DNA of 64,000 nucleotides, taken from the NCBI GenBank assembly GCA_004794785.1, contig SJOL01007403.1, forward strand, positions 747,660-811,659, given 5' to 3'. Numbering within the stretch: the first letter of the stretch is position 1; the number at the start of each line of letters is the position of its first letter. The position numbers and the translations under genes are program-made. Of this stretch, positions 1 to 11,060 are shown piece by piece. The notes below the pieces were generated by a model. It was not told the DNA's origin. It searched no databases and saw only the letters and a program-made list of their open reading frames with translations. This stretch comes from Opisthorchis felineus. Taxonomy: Eukaryota > Platyhelminthes > Trematoda > Opisthorchiida > Opisthorchiidae.

Positions 1-70
1 ACCGCAAGGCAGCGGTGTTTGGCAGGAAATGCAAACGCATTACCATTTCTACCGAACAAGTCACCATATG

Positions 71-241
71 TTCCAACCCCCAACCTGGAGGACCAGGAGA
101 CTGTGTTCGTCAGGCCTCTAACCATTGACCAACCTGGTATGAGAGACTCTGTGAGTGTCGCGGGGACACCCCCCAGTATAGCTCAATGGGTCGCTGAGGT
201 GCGCAAACCGCCACACCACGGTAAGGTCCAGTCTCTTTGTG
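71..241 (+). repeat. Dispersed repeat, copy A (open frame kept)
   Basis: Matches 32,566-32,722 along its length in the same orientation. Both copies stay open in the same frame and share NLxDQ...VFV, DQPGMRDSVSV versus DRPKMRKSLVL, and RKPPHHG. Copy B lacks the six codons for QWVAEV found here, an in-frame gap. Probably part of a retroposon. Confidence 0.6.
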
Positions 242-261
242 ATCTAAATAATCCTATCCTA

Positions 262-1196
262 CAGTTTGATATGCGCTTCATACCTGCAAAGTGTTGCTAC
301 AATACTGGACAGGATCATTCTTGTGGATGAGCTGATTGAGATGGTAGACAAATTTTTCCACCCGGGTAACTGTATCAGTCTCAGTGGCCTAGCTAATGGC
401 GATATTTTAGTTGGATCGGGAAGGCCAGAAAAGCTATTCTAAACCCACAAGATCTGTGGCGCAGCCGGGACATCAGCCCATATGTCAGTGGTTGATTTTA
501 TGATGATGCGCTACACCCTATATTGCTACGTGAGTCAGAAACCTGGCCGCTGAGCGCTGCGGACGCCAAAACCTTCAGTGTCTGACCATCAGTGTCTCCA
601 GAGCATTGTCAGAGTCTGGTGGGAAAGTCGGATCAGCATTACTGAAGTACATCGAACGGCTTTCGGAAGAAATAACTCGCCTACGAGAGATAGGCTGATC
701 ACACTCCATAGGTTGCGCTGGCTTGGTCACGTACTCCATATACCAGTCGACCAAATTCCCCGGAAAGCCCTTTTCGCGCAATCACGCGAATGGTTGGAAC
801 GAGCCAGGTGAGACCAAGAAGTGAGGCAACAAGGCATGGGATCATTTACCAGAAAACTCATCGGTGCTGGTCACTGTTTCCCTCGATGGGGAACCCGAGA
901 CAGGACACATCAATGGCTAGACATTGACAGACATGACCCAGTCGCGAGCTCAGTAGCGTGAATGCATCCACGCTGCTGACTTCATTGCACGGCTTCCCCT
1001 CTCGACTCCACTATCACTCCTTGATTTACGCGTCAATTATATCAGCTACCGCCCCCAATTCATAGCTATCCACCCCTCCCGGTCACCAGCGAACGAACCT
1101 GTGGCAGTTATAACCACTGTGCAACATGTGCGCGGTTTACAGATAACCATGATGATAATGACGATGATGGTGATGATGATGATGATGATGATGGCG
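262..1196 (+). mobile_element. RTE-like retroposon, 3' end (degenerate RT C-terminus)
   Basis: Broken plus-strand copy of the C-terminal third of an AP-endonuclease/RT retroposon. Recognisable pieces in successive frames are FDMRFIPAKC (family FGMRFAPSKC region), VDKFFHPGNCISLSG, LITLHRLRWLGHVLHIP and a damaged terminal G-W-G-P-R-D-type motif near 890. Stops and frameshifts abound. It ends in a (GATGAT)n tail at 1,147-1,196, typical of RTE-type 3' ends. It lies antisense in the intron after ARMH1-like exon 3. Confidence 0.75.
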
Positions 1197-1351
1197 AAGT
1201 CGCAGTCATACTGGTACACTCATTCATTTGACTCTTGCACGGTACAGATACGACCATAGGCAGATTGCATCCAGCAGTACGTGGAACCACACAGGGTCCC
1301 TATCATCCGATGTGAACCCACTGGAATAAAACATGGTTTGAATGTACTTAC

Positions 1352-4300
1352 CGTAACACTCGCAAATTGTTTCCTTGTATCTGGTACCGGCATTTGCAAC
1401 GCATGATAGGACCTTCAGGGCCCATCGTTTGTCCACTTCTTTTCCATTCGGTGAGAGACAAAGCTCTTGGAGACAAAGTACTCCTCCATGTTCCAAAAAT
1501 TCCAGTAGAAAGGAGTGGCTACAGGAGGCAAAAAATTCGGATCATCAAGTTCCCTGCCTATGTGAGAGATATTCAACTTCGGCATTCACTGTTGTCACCT
1601 AAGAGGAACTAATTAAGTAGTCATAGTGTCAACTGTGATCGCCTAAACGGTGCACAGCCTAACAGGGAAGATCACCAAAAATTTTCACAGAAAAGCATTA
1701 CACCAAACATTTCAAAAGGGAGACTTTGCATGTTAAATATCCTCTATAAACCATACGTAAACATACACCGGACACCTTCCGTCTAAACAAAAGAGAATGG
1801 TCAACGGGGTCTCCGTTTGGGATGGAAGTTGTATGCGAACAAATATGTAAGGGGACATATTTTACAATACGAACTACACCAGTTCAGTAAGGCAATCAGG
1901 TCAAACTTCACTTCTGTAATTGAAGTTCCGCCTAATTCGGGGGCATGGAGAAGGAACCCAACGGACGAATTCATCAAATTATACTATTAAACCAAGATTT
2001 GACACAACCAGATTGGTGTTACCCTCAGAACAAAGCAGAATAAGCATAGCAATGCTCCCTGATTTGCTATGAGTTCGATTTGGTACTTACAGTACCAACC
2101 AGGCGTACTCCCAGTCGACAGGTGACAGCCAGGTGACAGCAGAGTGGTCAGCTATAAGTGAGATTCATGTGTTAAGGCCATCGAGAATCTCGCCAAAAAG
2201 CCAGTTTTCGATGTCAGGAACCAGCAGTACACATGGTTTGAGGTTAAAGAGCCAGTGTGACTTGAAGGATTTCTCCGTTCCGAAAATATCATTCACTTAG
2301 CAGCTTATAGGCTTTTCAGGATCAGACCACATCTTTCCTGGCATTATCCAGCTGAGGTACTGTTGTCACGGTTTTCAGCAGTATGATTTACATTGAAATA
2401 ATATGCCCGTATAACTAGGAAATAGCGAGAAAACGAAGTCCTCTTGATTCCGTCTATATGTTTTTCCTCCAAAAACAAATGATATCCCAATCTAATTAAA
2501 AGTAATGCAGTTAAAAGTGAACAGACAGAATTGTACCTCCAAAAGTAGGGATTTTGCATTCAAATGAAGCATTTTAGACTACAGAAAGAGGTTACAGGTC
2601 AGAACGGTAAGAAACAGGGGTTGATTCGGTCAAAAGGTTCGGGGATGTTGGCTGAAGCAACCGTAAACTTACAGCTGGATCGAAAAATTGTACTCACCTG
2701 CTGGATGCGGCCAGGAAGATGTGTAAGGCTTGCAGCTGTTCAGTGAGACAAGTCCCCGACATATATCTGAGAAAAAAATTACACCAGGATTCAAACACGA
2801 CCGACGTATTGGGACACAAGACGAAAACAATGTTATTAGCTCCTCCCGGTGGACGAGAGCTTTTATTTGGTCCCTTGAAGCGTTTTCAACACTGTACTCT
2901 CTCCCAAACCTTTTAGGATTCTTTGGGGCGGTACCTCCGGAAGGTGGCAACTGCGGATGTAGTCCTTCAGTCAGGATAACCCCATCAAACCCACCAACCA
3001 ACTTAACAAGAAAATGAGAGGAAACGTGCCAGGAATTGAAAAGTAATCACTGTCAGGCATTAATACCAAAGAACTTGGTGTAGATATGAGTCTGGAGATT
3101 GAAATCATCCATGAGATTATGGAGACGTACTCGATCAGGTGAGATATGCAGATAAACATCTTCGTTTCTTAGGGCAAACTCTATCCCTGATACGGCTGAT
3201 CGGTTACATAGTGAGAGTAAATGAGATACGGCGGCAAAAACTAAATACTATCATTAGCTCCTAAAGCACGGTGATTCGAATAGTGTATATAAATCAACCG
3301 GAAACCCCAAGCTGATTACACACTTCATTCAGATTAGCCAGAAACACCTCCCTGAGAGGTCACTGAATGCTTTTTACAACAGTTTCTTATTAATACCCTT
3401 GATGATATAATTTGAATTATTGTGAAAAATGATGCCTGTCATGACAAATTTGACTAACGCGTGTTGAGAGCAAACAGAAGTTTAACTTTGTCGGAAAAAC
3501 AAACTGCGAATGCTCAAATCGTTGCACCTTCGATCAGCTAATTGAATAAACGGGTAAACTGAACACCGAGAGATGTTGAGCAACCATTCGGGCAACGTAA
3601 AACTTTTTTCTGTCACAAGCGATTGAATAAACGTTTACACCTGGCGCTGCAACCATAACACGTGTGTATGTCCACCCGTTTATCCTGTTCAACAACACTG
3701 ACCGCGAGGCTGTAGAAATTCCGCATAAACACAATCACAAACGAGAGATTCAGCTGGATTCTAGGTGAGTCTCTCGCAAAACCAAATTTGTTTGCAAATG
3801 AGTGTATTTCACAATCAATTATATTCCGTTCCAGCCATGTCCAAAACCTGTGTAAAAATACTGGAGATTGGAGCAAATTGATCCAAACTTGTTTGTATGG
3901 TCTGGGAATTAGGAAATGCACATGGACACTATTTTTAGGTCATGGACGCAGGGAATACTTCAAATGGTACACCGATTTACCAGAAATATCACGTCACCCG
4001 GTTTATTTTTAGTGCACACTCACGTGTTCACCTACACTGGGAGTAGTATTTAATTAGCTCCACCTCCACCAGTGCATTTCGATCTAGGTTAGAGGGAATG
4101 GAATGCTTACTGAACCGAAAGCTTGAAAACCGTCCCTCCTACCCACAGATGAATGACTAACTGAAAGTCACAGGACAAGTTCCCCGAAAAGAGGAGACTA
4201 TGGATAAAAGGACTTGTCCTCCCAAAGGGAGTAGCTTTTCTTCGAAAAGAGTGAAACAGTAACCTGTTACTGATGACAGATGTATTGTGGTCTCTCGCGA

Positions 4301-5704
4301 TGAGATTGCTGTAGTCGAATTACTATTAGAAAAGCGTCCAGATCACAGAACTTGATTTATTATGGTGGAGTAAAAATGTATGTAGGAATGTTCTAGTGAG
4401 CAATTCTAGGGGTTGGACTGTTTCTCACAAATTATGACACCATAAAGTCAAAAAAACCCAAGAGACTAGCTGATTTGGTGCTGATTTCCGGAACGGCATC
4501 GTCCACCACATACACGCACCAATATTAAGCAACCAAACTCACTAAACGGATAATTACACGCATACTCAAGGGACGGAAATCTTCATGAATCTCCGAAGAA
4601 ACAACCTGTCCGAAAAGAGGCAAATAAATTGGAGAGTTCGAAACTCAGTTCCCATTCAGCCACGGACTACGGCGAAGGAAGTCAGATATCTCCATCTCGT
4701 TGGTGCTCTCTCTTGCATAAATTCCCTATGTTCTTGTATGATTTAGTTCCTCTATTATGTATTTTATAGTAAGGAAATTCGGTCATAGTAAGCTATATGA
4801 GAATGATATAACTAATAGGCACAAAACAATGGTATAGTGATTCCCAAAAGGCAAAGGCACTTGGAACTAAATAGTTGGTATCAACTAGGGAGTTGGTCTC
4901 TGGGAGGATCGCACACTGGTATCAACTGGGAGTTGGTCTCTGGGCGGATCGCACGCTAAATTGTGGTGACGAAAAACAGCGTTGTGAACTCTCCAGGGGA
5001 TCGGCCGTTTCCCTCTGAAGTGCCTCTCGAGAAAACTGCTGTAACCGATAAAAACTCGTTGCAGCCGTGTTTCATATTTTATAAGATTATTAAGTGCATC
5101 GTCCACCCAACCTTCCTACAAGCATGTTAGAAGTAGGGAGAGTTGGTTCGTTTATTATTCGACCCGTACCTGACAATACAACTGCAGGCATAACTTACTT
5201 TAACCTGATTTCAACTTAGGGCAACCTCAAACCTGTCACAAAAAGCAATAAGTCACATCACTAAGCTCCGGATTAGAATTTGTCTCCACAAGGTTCAGTA
5301 TAGCTTTGGGATGGCTTACTCTAGTAACTATTGTCTAGGCATCGGCCAGCTGATAAGCTGGCAAGGAATAGACTCCATCGATCAGTGCTGGTGAGGAAAC
5401 GGCCACAAAATTGTATTTTAGGCTGAAATTCGTACTGAGTGATAAGACTACGACACACATGAACAGAGAACTTGACTCACGTAAGTTTAATCCACACACA
5501 AATCCGAGCCAGAAATAAACTGGCCATTTGTGCAAGTTCGGACTCTAGTTCCGGACCGGAACGATTGTGATGTTGGTCGATAAAATCCTGCAGAAACTGA
5601 CGGCGTTTTTCTTTGGGTGCTCTGTCCCATTCACGAAGAAGACACGTCATGTTGTAGGTTGCACTATCTTGCTTGGCAGAAGCCATTTCATGCGAAACAC
5701 AGCA
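1352..5704 (-). CDS. ARMH1: ARMH1-like gene, exons 1-3 (partial; continues beyond the left edge)
   Basis: Spliced armadillo-like helical protein, recognised by similarity to vertebrate ARMH1 (C1orf228). Exon 1 is 5,481-5,704. An acceptor AG at 5,705-5,706 is followed by 18 nt of 5'UTR and ATG at 5,684-5,686; 68 codons plus two bases include LLREWDRAPKEKRRQFLQDF and GPELESELAQMASLFLARI. It ends at donor GTGAGT. Exon 2 is 2,698-2,766 (69 nt) after a strong TTTTTTTCTCAG acceptor; it reads YMSGTCLTEQLQALHIFLAA and ends at GTGAGT. Exon 3 is 1,352-1,518 (167 nt) after TTTTTTGCCTCCTGTAG; it reads HSFLLEFLEHGGVLCLQELC and ANAGTRYKETICECYG and ends at GTAAGT. Codon phases agree at both junctions (2/1, then 2/1). 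Introns are about 2.7 and 1.2 kb. Exon 4 is not visible before the edge; an antisense retroposon piece sits in that intron. The short leader exon could be a spliced-leader acceptor site (inference). Cellular role of ARMH1 is poorly known. Confidence 0.82.
3738..3823 (+). repeat. Dispersed repeat copy 1 (pair with 9,103-9,190)
   Basis: About 85 bp starting ACGAG(A/G)GATTCAGCTGG and ending near CAAATTAT-type sequence. It matches 9,103-9,190 in the same orientation with scattered substitutions. It lies in ARMH1-like intron 1. Family unknown. Confidence 0.55.
4877..4957 (+). repeat. Tandem duplication of 40-41 bp
   Basis: Two adjacent units, 4,877-4,917 and 4,918-4,957, each starting GGTATCAACT and ending GGATCGCAC(A/G)CT, with few differences. 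A recent local duplication within ARMH1-like intron 1. Confidence 0.8.
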
Positions 5705-7514
5705 CTGTCGGTAACAAAACCAATAAAACAACCTAAATGGAATAGAGTACAATAAAATGGATGGGTTGAGCCATGTGGTTTATGAACAAACTTAAAGTAT
5801 CCACAAAAGATATCTGATACAGTAATGAGCCGGTCACCAGTCACCTTCGGAAAACAGAACTTCAGCAAGTGTTTGACTCAAAGCAGCCACATCCAACATG
5901 ACATCCCCTCTGTTTCCAACCACTGCGTGAGGTTTAGCGAAATCGCGGTAGAAGACTCCAACAGAGCAATAACCTTATAAACGTCAGTCAGTACCGATGT
6001 AAATGTGGTCCCGAAGATCATGTGACCGCATTTCTCACTAGGGCCTGTCACGGCCATAAAGTATTTAGCCTTCTGTAGCTATCCTTTCCAGCCATCACAT
6101 TTAGGGTAAGGAAAATCGAGCGTCAATCATGTTTACTTGGACGTCAGAAACCACAAACGAAGCAACAACAGATTATTTGTGGAGAACAGAACCTAAGTCA
6201 GGTTTGTAAGTAGGGCACCTTTACATGCAATGTTTAGAAACCAGTCTTACCATAAAAGAAACGCAATGTGTGCGGTTCACAGAAATGTCCCAACTTTAAA
6301 GGCAACGCCGGAGGATATCCAGGCCGACTGGACGGTGCAGTGCCGAAAACAGCCCCTTGTAACTTGATATCATGAACTAGGAGAGAAGCTGATTCAGTAG
6401 GTCAATTTTTTGCGAACTGCGCAAAATGCACAACTCTCCAGTTCGGTAGGTTTTCGAAGTAATGCAGCAGCCATACGGTACCGTAAGTAATACAGTAGTT
6501 CTCCTCAATTAAGAAAACCCGCAGGACTTGGTCAGCTTGGTTTCTTCTGAGGAAAAATTGAAAAAATCCCTAGCTTTGTGTTGCAATCGAATGTACCTTA
6601 AGTGAAGCATTCACTTGTTAAGAAATCTGTTGCCAGCTTAGACTTTATTTCATTCCCTTCCTACTTCATCTCGCGTGAAATATAATTGTCGTACAATAGA
6701 CGACAAACAGTGAACGCTACTAGGGACCTAAGTGCGCAATTTGTTCATAAAATCTCACTAACCAGGGTAGGTACTCTGTGACTTTCCCCGTGGTCTGCTG
6801 TTACCTGTGATTAACTGCTTTAACCAATGAGTTCTTCATCCATAATGCAACTAAGATCATCTACCGTAAAGCAGCACGCATGGGGTCCTTGAAAAACCGG
6901 TGTTGACATATTGGCCAACATTTTAGACCCCTTTAAACGAACACACCATACTGTAAGAGTAAATCTCACTTCGGTGCTGGTGAAATGCACAGTGGATGAA
7001 CGAAAATAAATGACACTACCCTAGCTCGTAGATACCCTGGTGTCTTTCCACGCGTGCGTTTATTTGGATTTGTCTGGAAGGCAGAGCCTACTTGATAACC
7101 AAGAGGTTTGGAAATGGAGTTACCATTTCAAACTGGAGCATTATTAAGGGGGATTTACCTGTGATAGACTTCTATAGAAAGCATGAATCTGAATCGCATC
7201 ATGGGGCCTGTAGGGGCATTCGGGAACAGAAGGATACACTCTGCGTTTACCAGTGTCATTCAAATGCACACCAACTAGAGATGCATGTGATCTAGACACT
7301 TCTAGGAAACGGCAAGTAAATGGTCCTGCAGCCCCATTATTTTCAATGCAACTGCAACTCCTTGAGATTTTTGCGTAAGCTGAAGAGTGTCTTGTGACTG
7401 GACTACCTTTATTTTATCTCTGCGGAACATGAGTAACTCACTTTAGTGACGACTCAGTTGGATTCCATGATTGAAGGATGAGCGGCGCTATATCCTGTCT
7501 AAGTGCGGGTTAAT
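5705..7514. other. No gene seen
   Basis: Region upstream of the ARMH1-like leader exon. Only short chance frames. No repeat or promoter motif I could support. Confidence 0.35.
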
Positions 7515-7600
7515 CACTGCTGTTCAGCCACTAGTGGCCGAACAGGCAAGTGTCCAACTACTAGCCGGGAGGTCGCGGGTTGAAAACTCCCTAAGATTTC
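7515..7600 (+). mobile_element. Possible tRNA-derived SINE head
   Basis: An A-box-like TGGCCGAACAGG (7,535) is followed about 40 nt later by GGTCGCGGGTTGAAAACTCC (7,571-7,590), a degraded B box of the GGTTCGAATCC type. The order and spacing fit a polymerase III promoter inherited from a tRNA. The cloverleaf is degraded and the 3' limit unclear. Confidence 0.35.
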
Positions 7601-8789
7601 GCGATGGCGTTAATTCTTTTCTTCCATTCTAATTGTGTACAACGGGATTCCTCATTTTGTTGCTTTTGTTACGCGCCTATACCCCTCTTTCTTATTTTGA
7701 CATGAACGTAAGCCGCTATTAGACCTTGTCATCGCGCGCTTAGTTTAGTACAACCATGTGAGCTCGGTCATCTTGTGGCCACTTGTCTTGCACCGGTGTG
7801 AACTTTGGGTAGGCGTAATGTTTCCTACCTACCTATTTGTACAGGACCCCATTTGATTTTATCAGTCCCTAACCCAGTGTATAGAACCAGGCGTCATCGT
7901 ACGACTTGAGTTTTGTACAATTTTATTATTTTATTCATGTATTCATGGTATCACAATTTTTTGATAAACCTCCATTTGAACGATTTGACTTTTGAGGTTT
8001 TGCGCGTAACTCAACGTGGCCTACCTGATTGCTGGAAAAAATCAATAGATGGTTCTTATAAAAATGAAATAGCCGTACAGTGCTTCTCCGCTTTACAACA
8101 GGACAAAATCTCTATCGAAAAAAAAGCAAAGTCGATTCTGAGACAGATACTGATAGATATGTTTCTTACCTACAAGAGGAAGGGGTTTGAGTTACGACCT
8201 ATCCATTACGCAACGATGAACTGATGAACTGCAGACAAACAAGAGAAAATGTGAAAATTAAAAAAGTAGAAAATAAGAAATGTTGGCCGTACATGCTGCA
8301 ACTATCTCAAGAATGTAAATCCGTACGGACAGACTCACTGAAGCAGAGAGCAAACACCCTAAACAACTACAGGATGAGGTCATCGGGCGAAACATACGCC
8401 CGAAGTTCTAACGGATTATCGCAAACTCTAATCTTGCGATGGTGGAATGATGTCTTAGAAAGACTGTTCATACTAAACCCTTCTAATAACAGTAGACTCT
8501 TGAGTGAAGCAACCAAAATTTACCCCTATATGGACAGCAGGGGTTTTGTAAGGTAGGAAGGTAATTAGTTTCTAAAACTGCATACGACGCTGATGGACAA
8601 GTAAACATAAGGTAGGTTCGCCCACCTCACCAATGGAAAGGCATTGTCTCAGCCGATAAGTCATCTTGATTTTCTTCATCCACAAGTGGAAAATACTCTG
8701 AGTCGGCGAGGCAGAAAACAGTGGATTGGAAGAGGTTAGAAACCACGATTGTATAATTTGAATATGGGGCTTAGCTGTTTCACCTTTAC

Positions 8790-8924
8790 CGGTAAGTAAC
8801 AACGGGAAAACTATACAGTAACCTGTCCGGAATCTGTACAGCTCTGTCTTTTGTAACAGCGAGTATGCGGATAACCAGGGCGAGTATTTGCAGCCAGTTT
8901 GAAGGTGTTCGCGAAAGTCCATAA
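8790..8924 (-). CDS. Possible helical exon
   Basis: A 135-nt segment bounded by a CTATAG acceptor and an ACCG|GTAAAG donor. It reads open in phase 2-2 and contains NWLQILALVIRILAVTKDRA and VQIPDRLLYSFPVVTY, which look like amphipathic helices of an ARM-type repeat. A second frame across the same stretch is also open, so reading frame and even coding status are uncertain. It could belong to the helix-rich gene at 14,941-16,436 or be chance. Confidence 0.22.
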
Positions 8925-9102
8925 CTATAGCCGATCGACAAAACAGATCCTCCATAACTCCGAATTACTATTCGCACGAAGTATCAAAACCTTACGAGTA
9001 GTGCACTACGTCTATACAATGTATCGCGATATCTCAAAAATCGCACCAATTGAAACATGAGGCGGCTTGATGCAGCACATGCGGGTGCTTAAGAACACCA
9101 TA

Positions 9103-9190
9103 AACGAGGGATTCAGCTGGGTTCCAGATGAGTTTCCCGTCAAAACCAAATTGATACGCAAATAAGTGTAATTGTCGAGAGCAAATTATA
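9103..9190 (+). repeat. Dispersed repeat copy 2 (pair with 3,738-3,823)
   Basis: Second copy of the short repeat in ARMH1-like intron 1. Flanks differ on both sides, so the shared unit is short. No terminal repeats or tail seen. Confidence 0.55.
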
Positions 9191-9869
9191 GGTTTTTTTA
9201 ACCGGTTCTTAATACCCTAACAGAAATGCGACATTCACACAAAGAGGGGATATCAGTTTGTTTAATTATCCTCATTTTTCCAACAGGTATCGGAGGGCAC
9301 GTTAGTCGGAAAAATGTGTAGCACAATCTAATAACCATCTTTATGAGGATCACTTAAGTCAATTGAGTTACTATTCCTCCAAGGTCCCAATGAACGGAAG
9401 GATGCTGCACACTCATTTAGTTGAGTTACATTTAGGTTTAAAGCCCGGAAAGTTTGTCATGTTTCTTCAATAGACTTCATTGCATCGTGTCGAAAATATG
9501 CTAATCGCTCGCACGCTTTCTGTTGTTTTCTGACGTGTTCTCCATTACCATAATCCACTCAGGAATGTTCTAGTGAGCTGCGTCTGCAAGGCTTGCGGTG
9601 TACGGGGCTGACATCCCTCAGCATTCCGAAACCCTATATCAAGTTCACATCACAAAGTTTTCGCACACCATCGAGGAACAATCACCATCAATATCGGTAG
9701 TGGCCCAAAAGTAACACGTACTGGCGCTCCACTGCCATGCAACTGTAACGAAAGAATGTTCTCATTACTGTCATCACCGAGAGTACACTGGTACCGAACA
9801 CTGTTGTACAGCACAAATTCATTTGAATATCTGAATTGAATAAAACGATTTAAAACAGCGCCGGAAGGA

Positions 9870-10110
9870 TATTCAACTCTAGCCCACCACCATGAGCATC
9901 TTTCACCTCTAGCCGCTCATTTGGACAATGAGAACGCAATTGATATTGCTTAGCAGCCACATCTTCCGACGTAATCAGCCAATCATATGGGCGACCACGC
10001 GGAACCAGTCCTGGAAAGCGGATCACACCGACAGAGAAGGGTGAGAAGAAAACAGAAAGGTGAGGACACCTTGGAGGAAAGCACTATTCCCACAGGAACC
10101 GAGAACCAAG
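9870..10110 (-). mobile_element. Old RTE-like 3' end fragment
   Basis: The stretch around 9,945-10,040 aligns, with many changes, to the C-terminal coding end of the better copy at 55,600-55,720 (TAGCAGCCACATCTT, then GACCACGCGGAACCAGTCC, then a CACCGACAG motif). Heavily decayed. Confidence 0.45.
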
Positions 10111-10683
10111 AACAAGTCGCCCACACCTTTGAAAGCCATTGAGAGTGGTGTCGGAATGGGACATCAGTGAAACCAATCGAACATAAGTTAAAATAACACC
10201 AAACATGAGTTCAGCGCACAACAGCGCATTACATTTAGCCATGCAGTCTGGCTACGAATTGAAAGGATGCCTGTAACTCGGATTGGCTACGTACCATGTC
10301 CCGTAGATTGCTAACAGATTACCACACAGAATAAGAATCCTATGAGCGCCAGCCAAGAAGGCGCGAAAATTCCGCGACATTCAGTATGACTGGACCCGAC
10401 TTTATTCCACACTGCCCTGTGATCGTCTATCACCAATAAAGGTTTCGGATGGAAAACAATATCCCCTTTGAGGGACGGTAGTTACGCATGCTCAGTAGGT
10501 TCAAACAACAACTAAATGAGTCAAGTCAAGAAATTTATTCGCCCGATGAGTTTTCAGCGTAAAAAATATTGCGGTGGAGCCGTAATCTAAGACTATCGAA
10601 AAGACACTGTCAACCAGGCGTCGGGCTAAATAAGGGACAACTAAGTCAAGGAAGGCTGTATTGCGGCCGAAAATGAGTTTGAA

Positions 10684-11060
10684 TCATCATCGTCATCATC
10701 ATGGACAGCGTGACATCAGTGTTCAACATTGCTAATTCGCTACCGTACAGCCATGATTTCTTTGGAAGCCTTATTGTGAAGAAAAGAATAAAGGTTAATA
10801 GGGAAAGGACTTAGTGCTATCTTACTACAACCATTCCGAGGTGTCTACGCCTCCAGACACTCATTCAGGCAATCTGGATAGAAATTGACATCGATTAGCA
10901 GAAATATCTTGCAGCGTCCCCAACCAGGCGCAGCAGGGATCACGCGGTCCCCATCCTGGTAGGCGAATAGCACCGACAGCACCCAAACGTTTCCTAATCT
11001 CTTTCATATCCCTCTGCCGATCAACTGTTGAAAGTTGAACTGCAATTGGATAGGAAAGGA
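10684..11060 (-). mobile_element. RTE-like retroposon 3' end, 5'-truncated
   Basis: Starts with an ATCATCATCGTCATCATC tail and matches the 3' end at 55,399-55,760 nearly throughout. The frame encodes AVGAIRLPGWGPRDPCCAWL and LQDISANRCQFLSRL, the C-terminal signature of the family. 5'-truncated near 11,060. Confidence 0.8.

Noticed and set aside
575..781. Minus ORF over the RT fragment
   Set aside because: Antisense shadow of the plus-strand retroposon C-terminus.
1142..1290. Poly-Ser minus ORF
   Set aside because: Product of the (GATGAT)n retroposon tail, not a gene.
7913..8556. Two adjacent plus-strand ORFs (103 and 110 codons) overlapping at TGATG
   Set aside because: Looks like a bacterial-style overlap, but the DNA is eukaryotic, the peptides are Lys/Asn-rich without motifs, and frames of this length are expected by chance.
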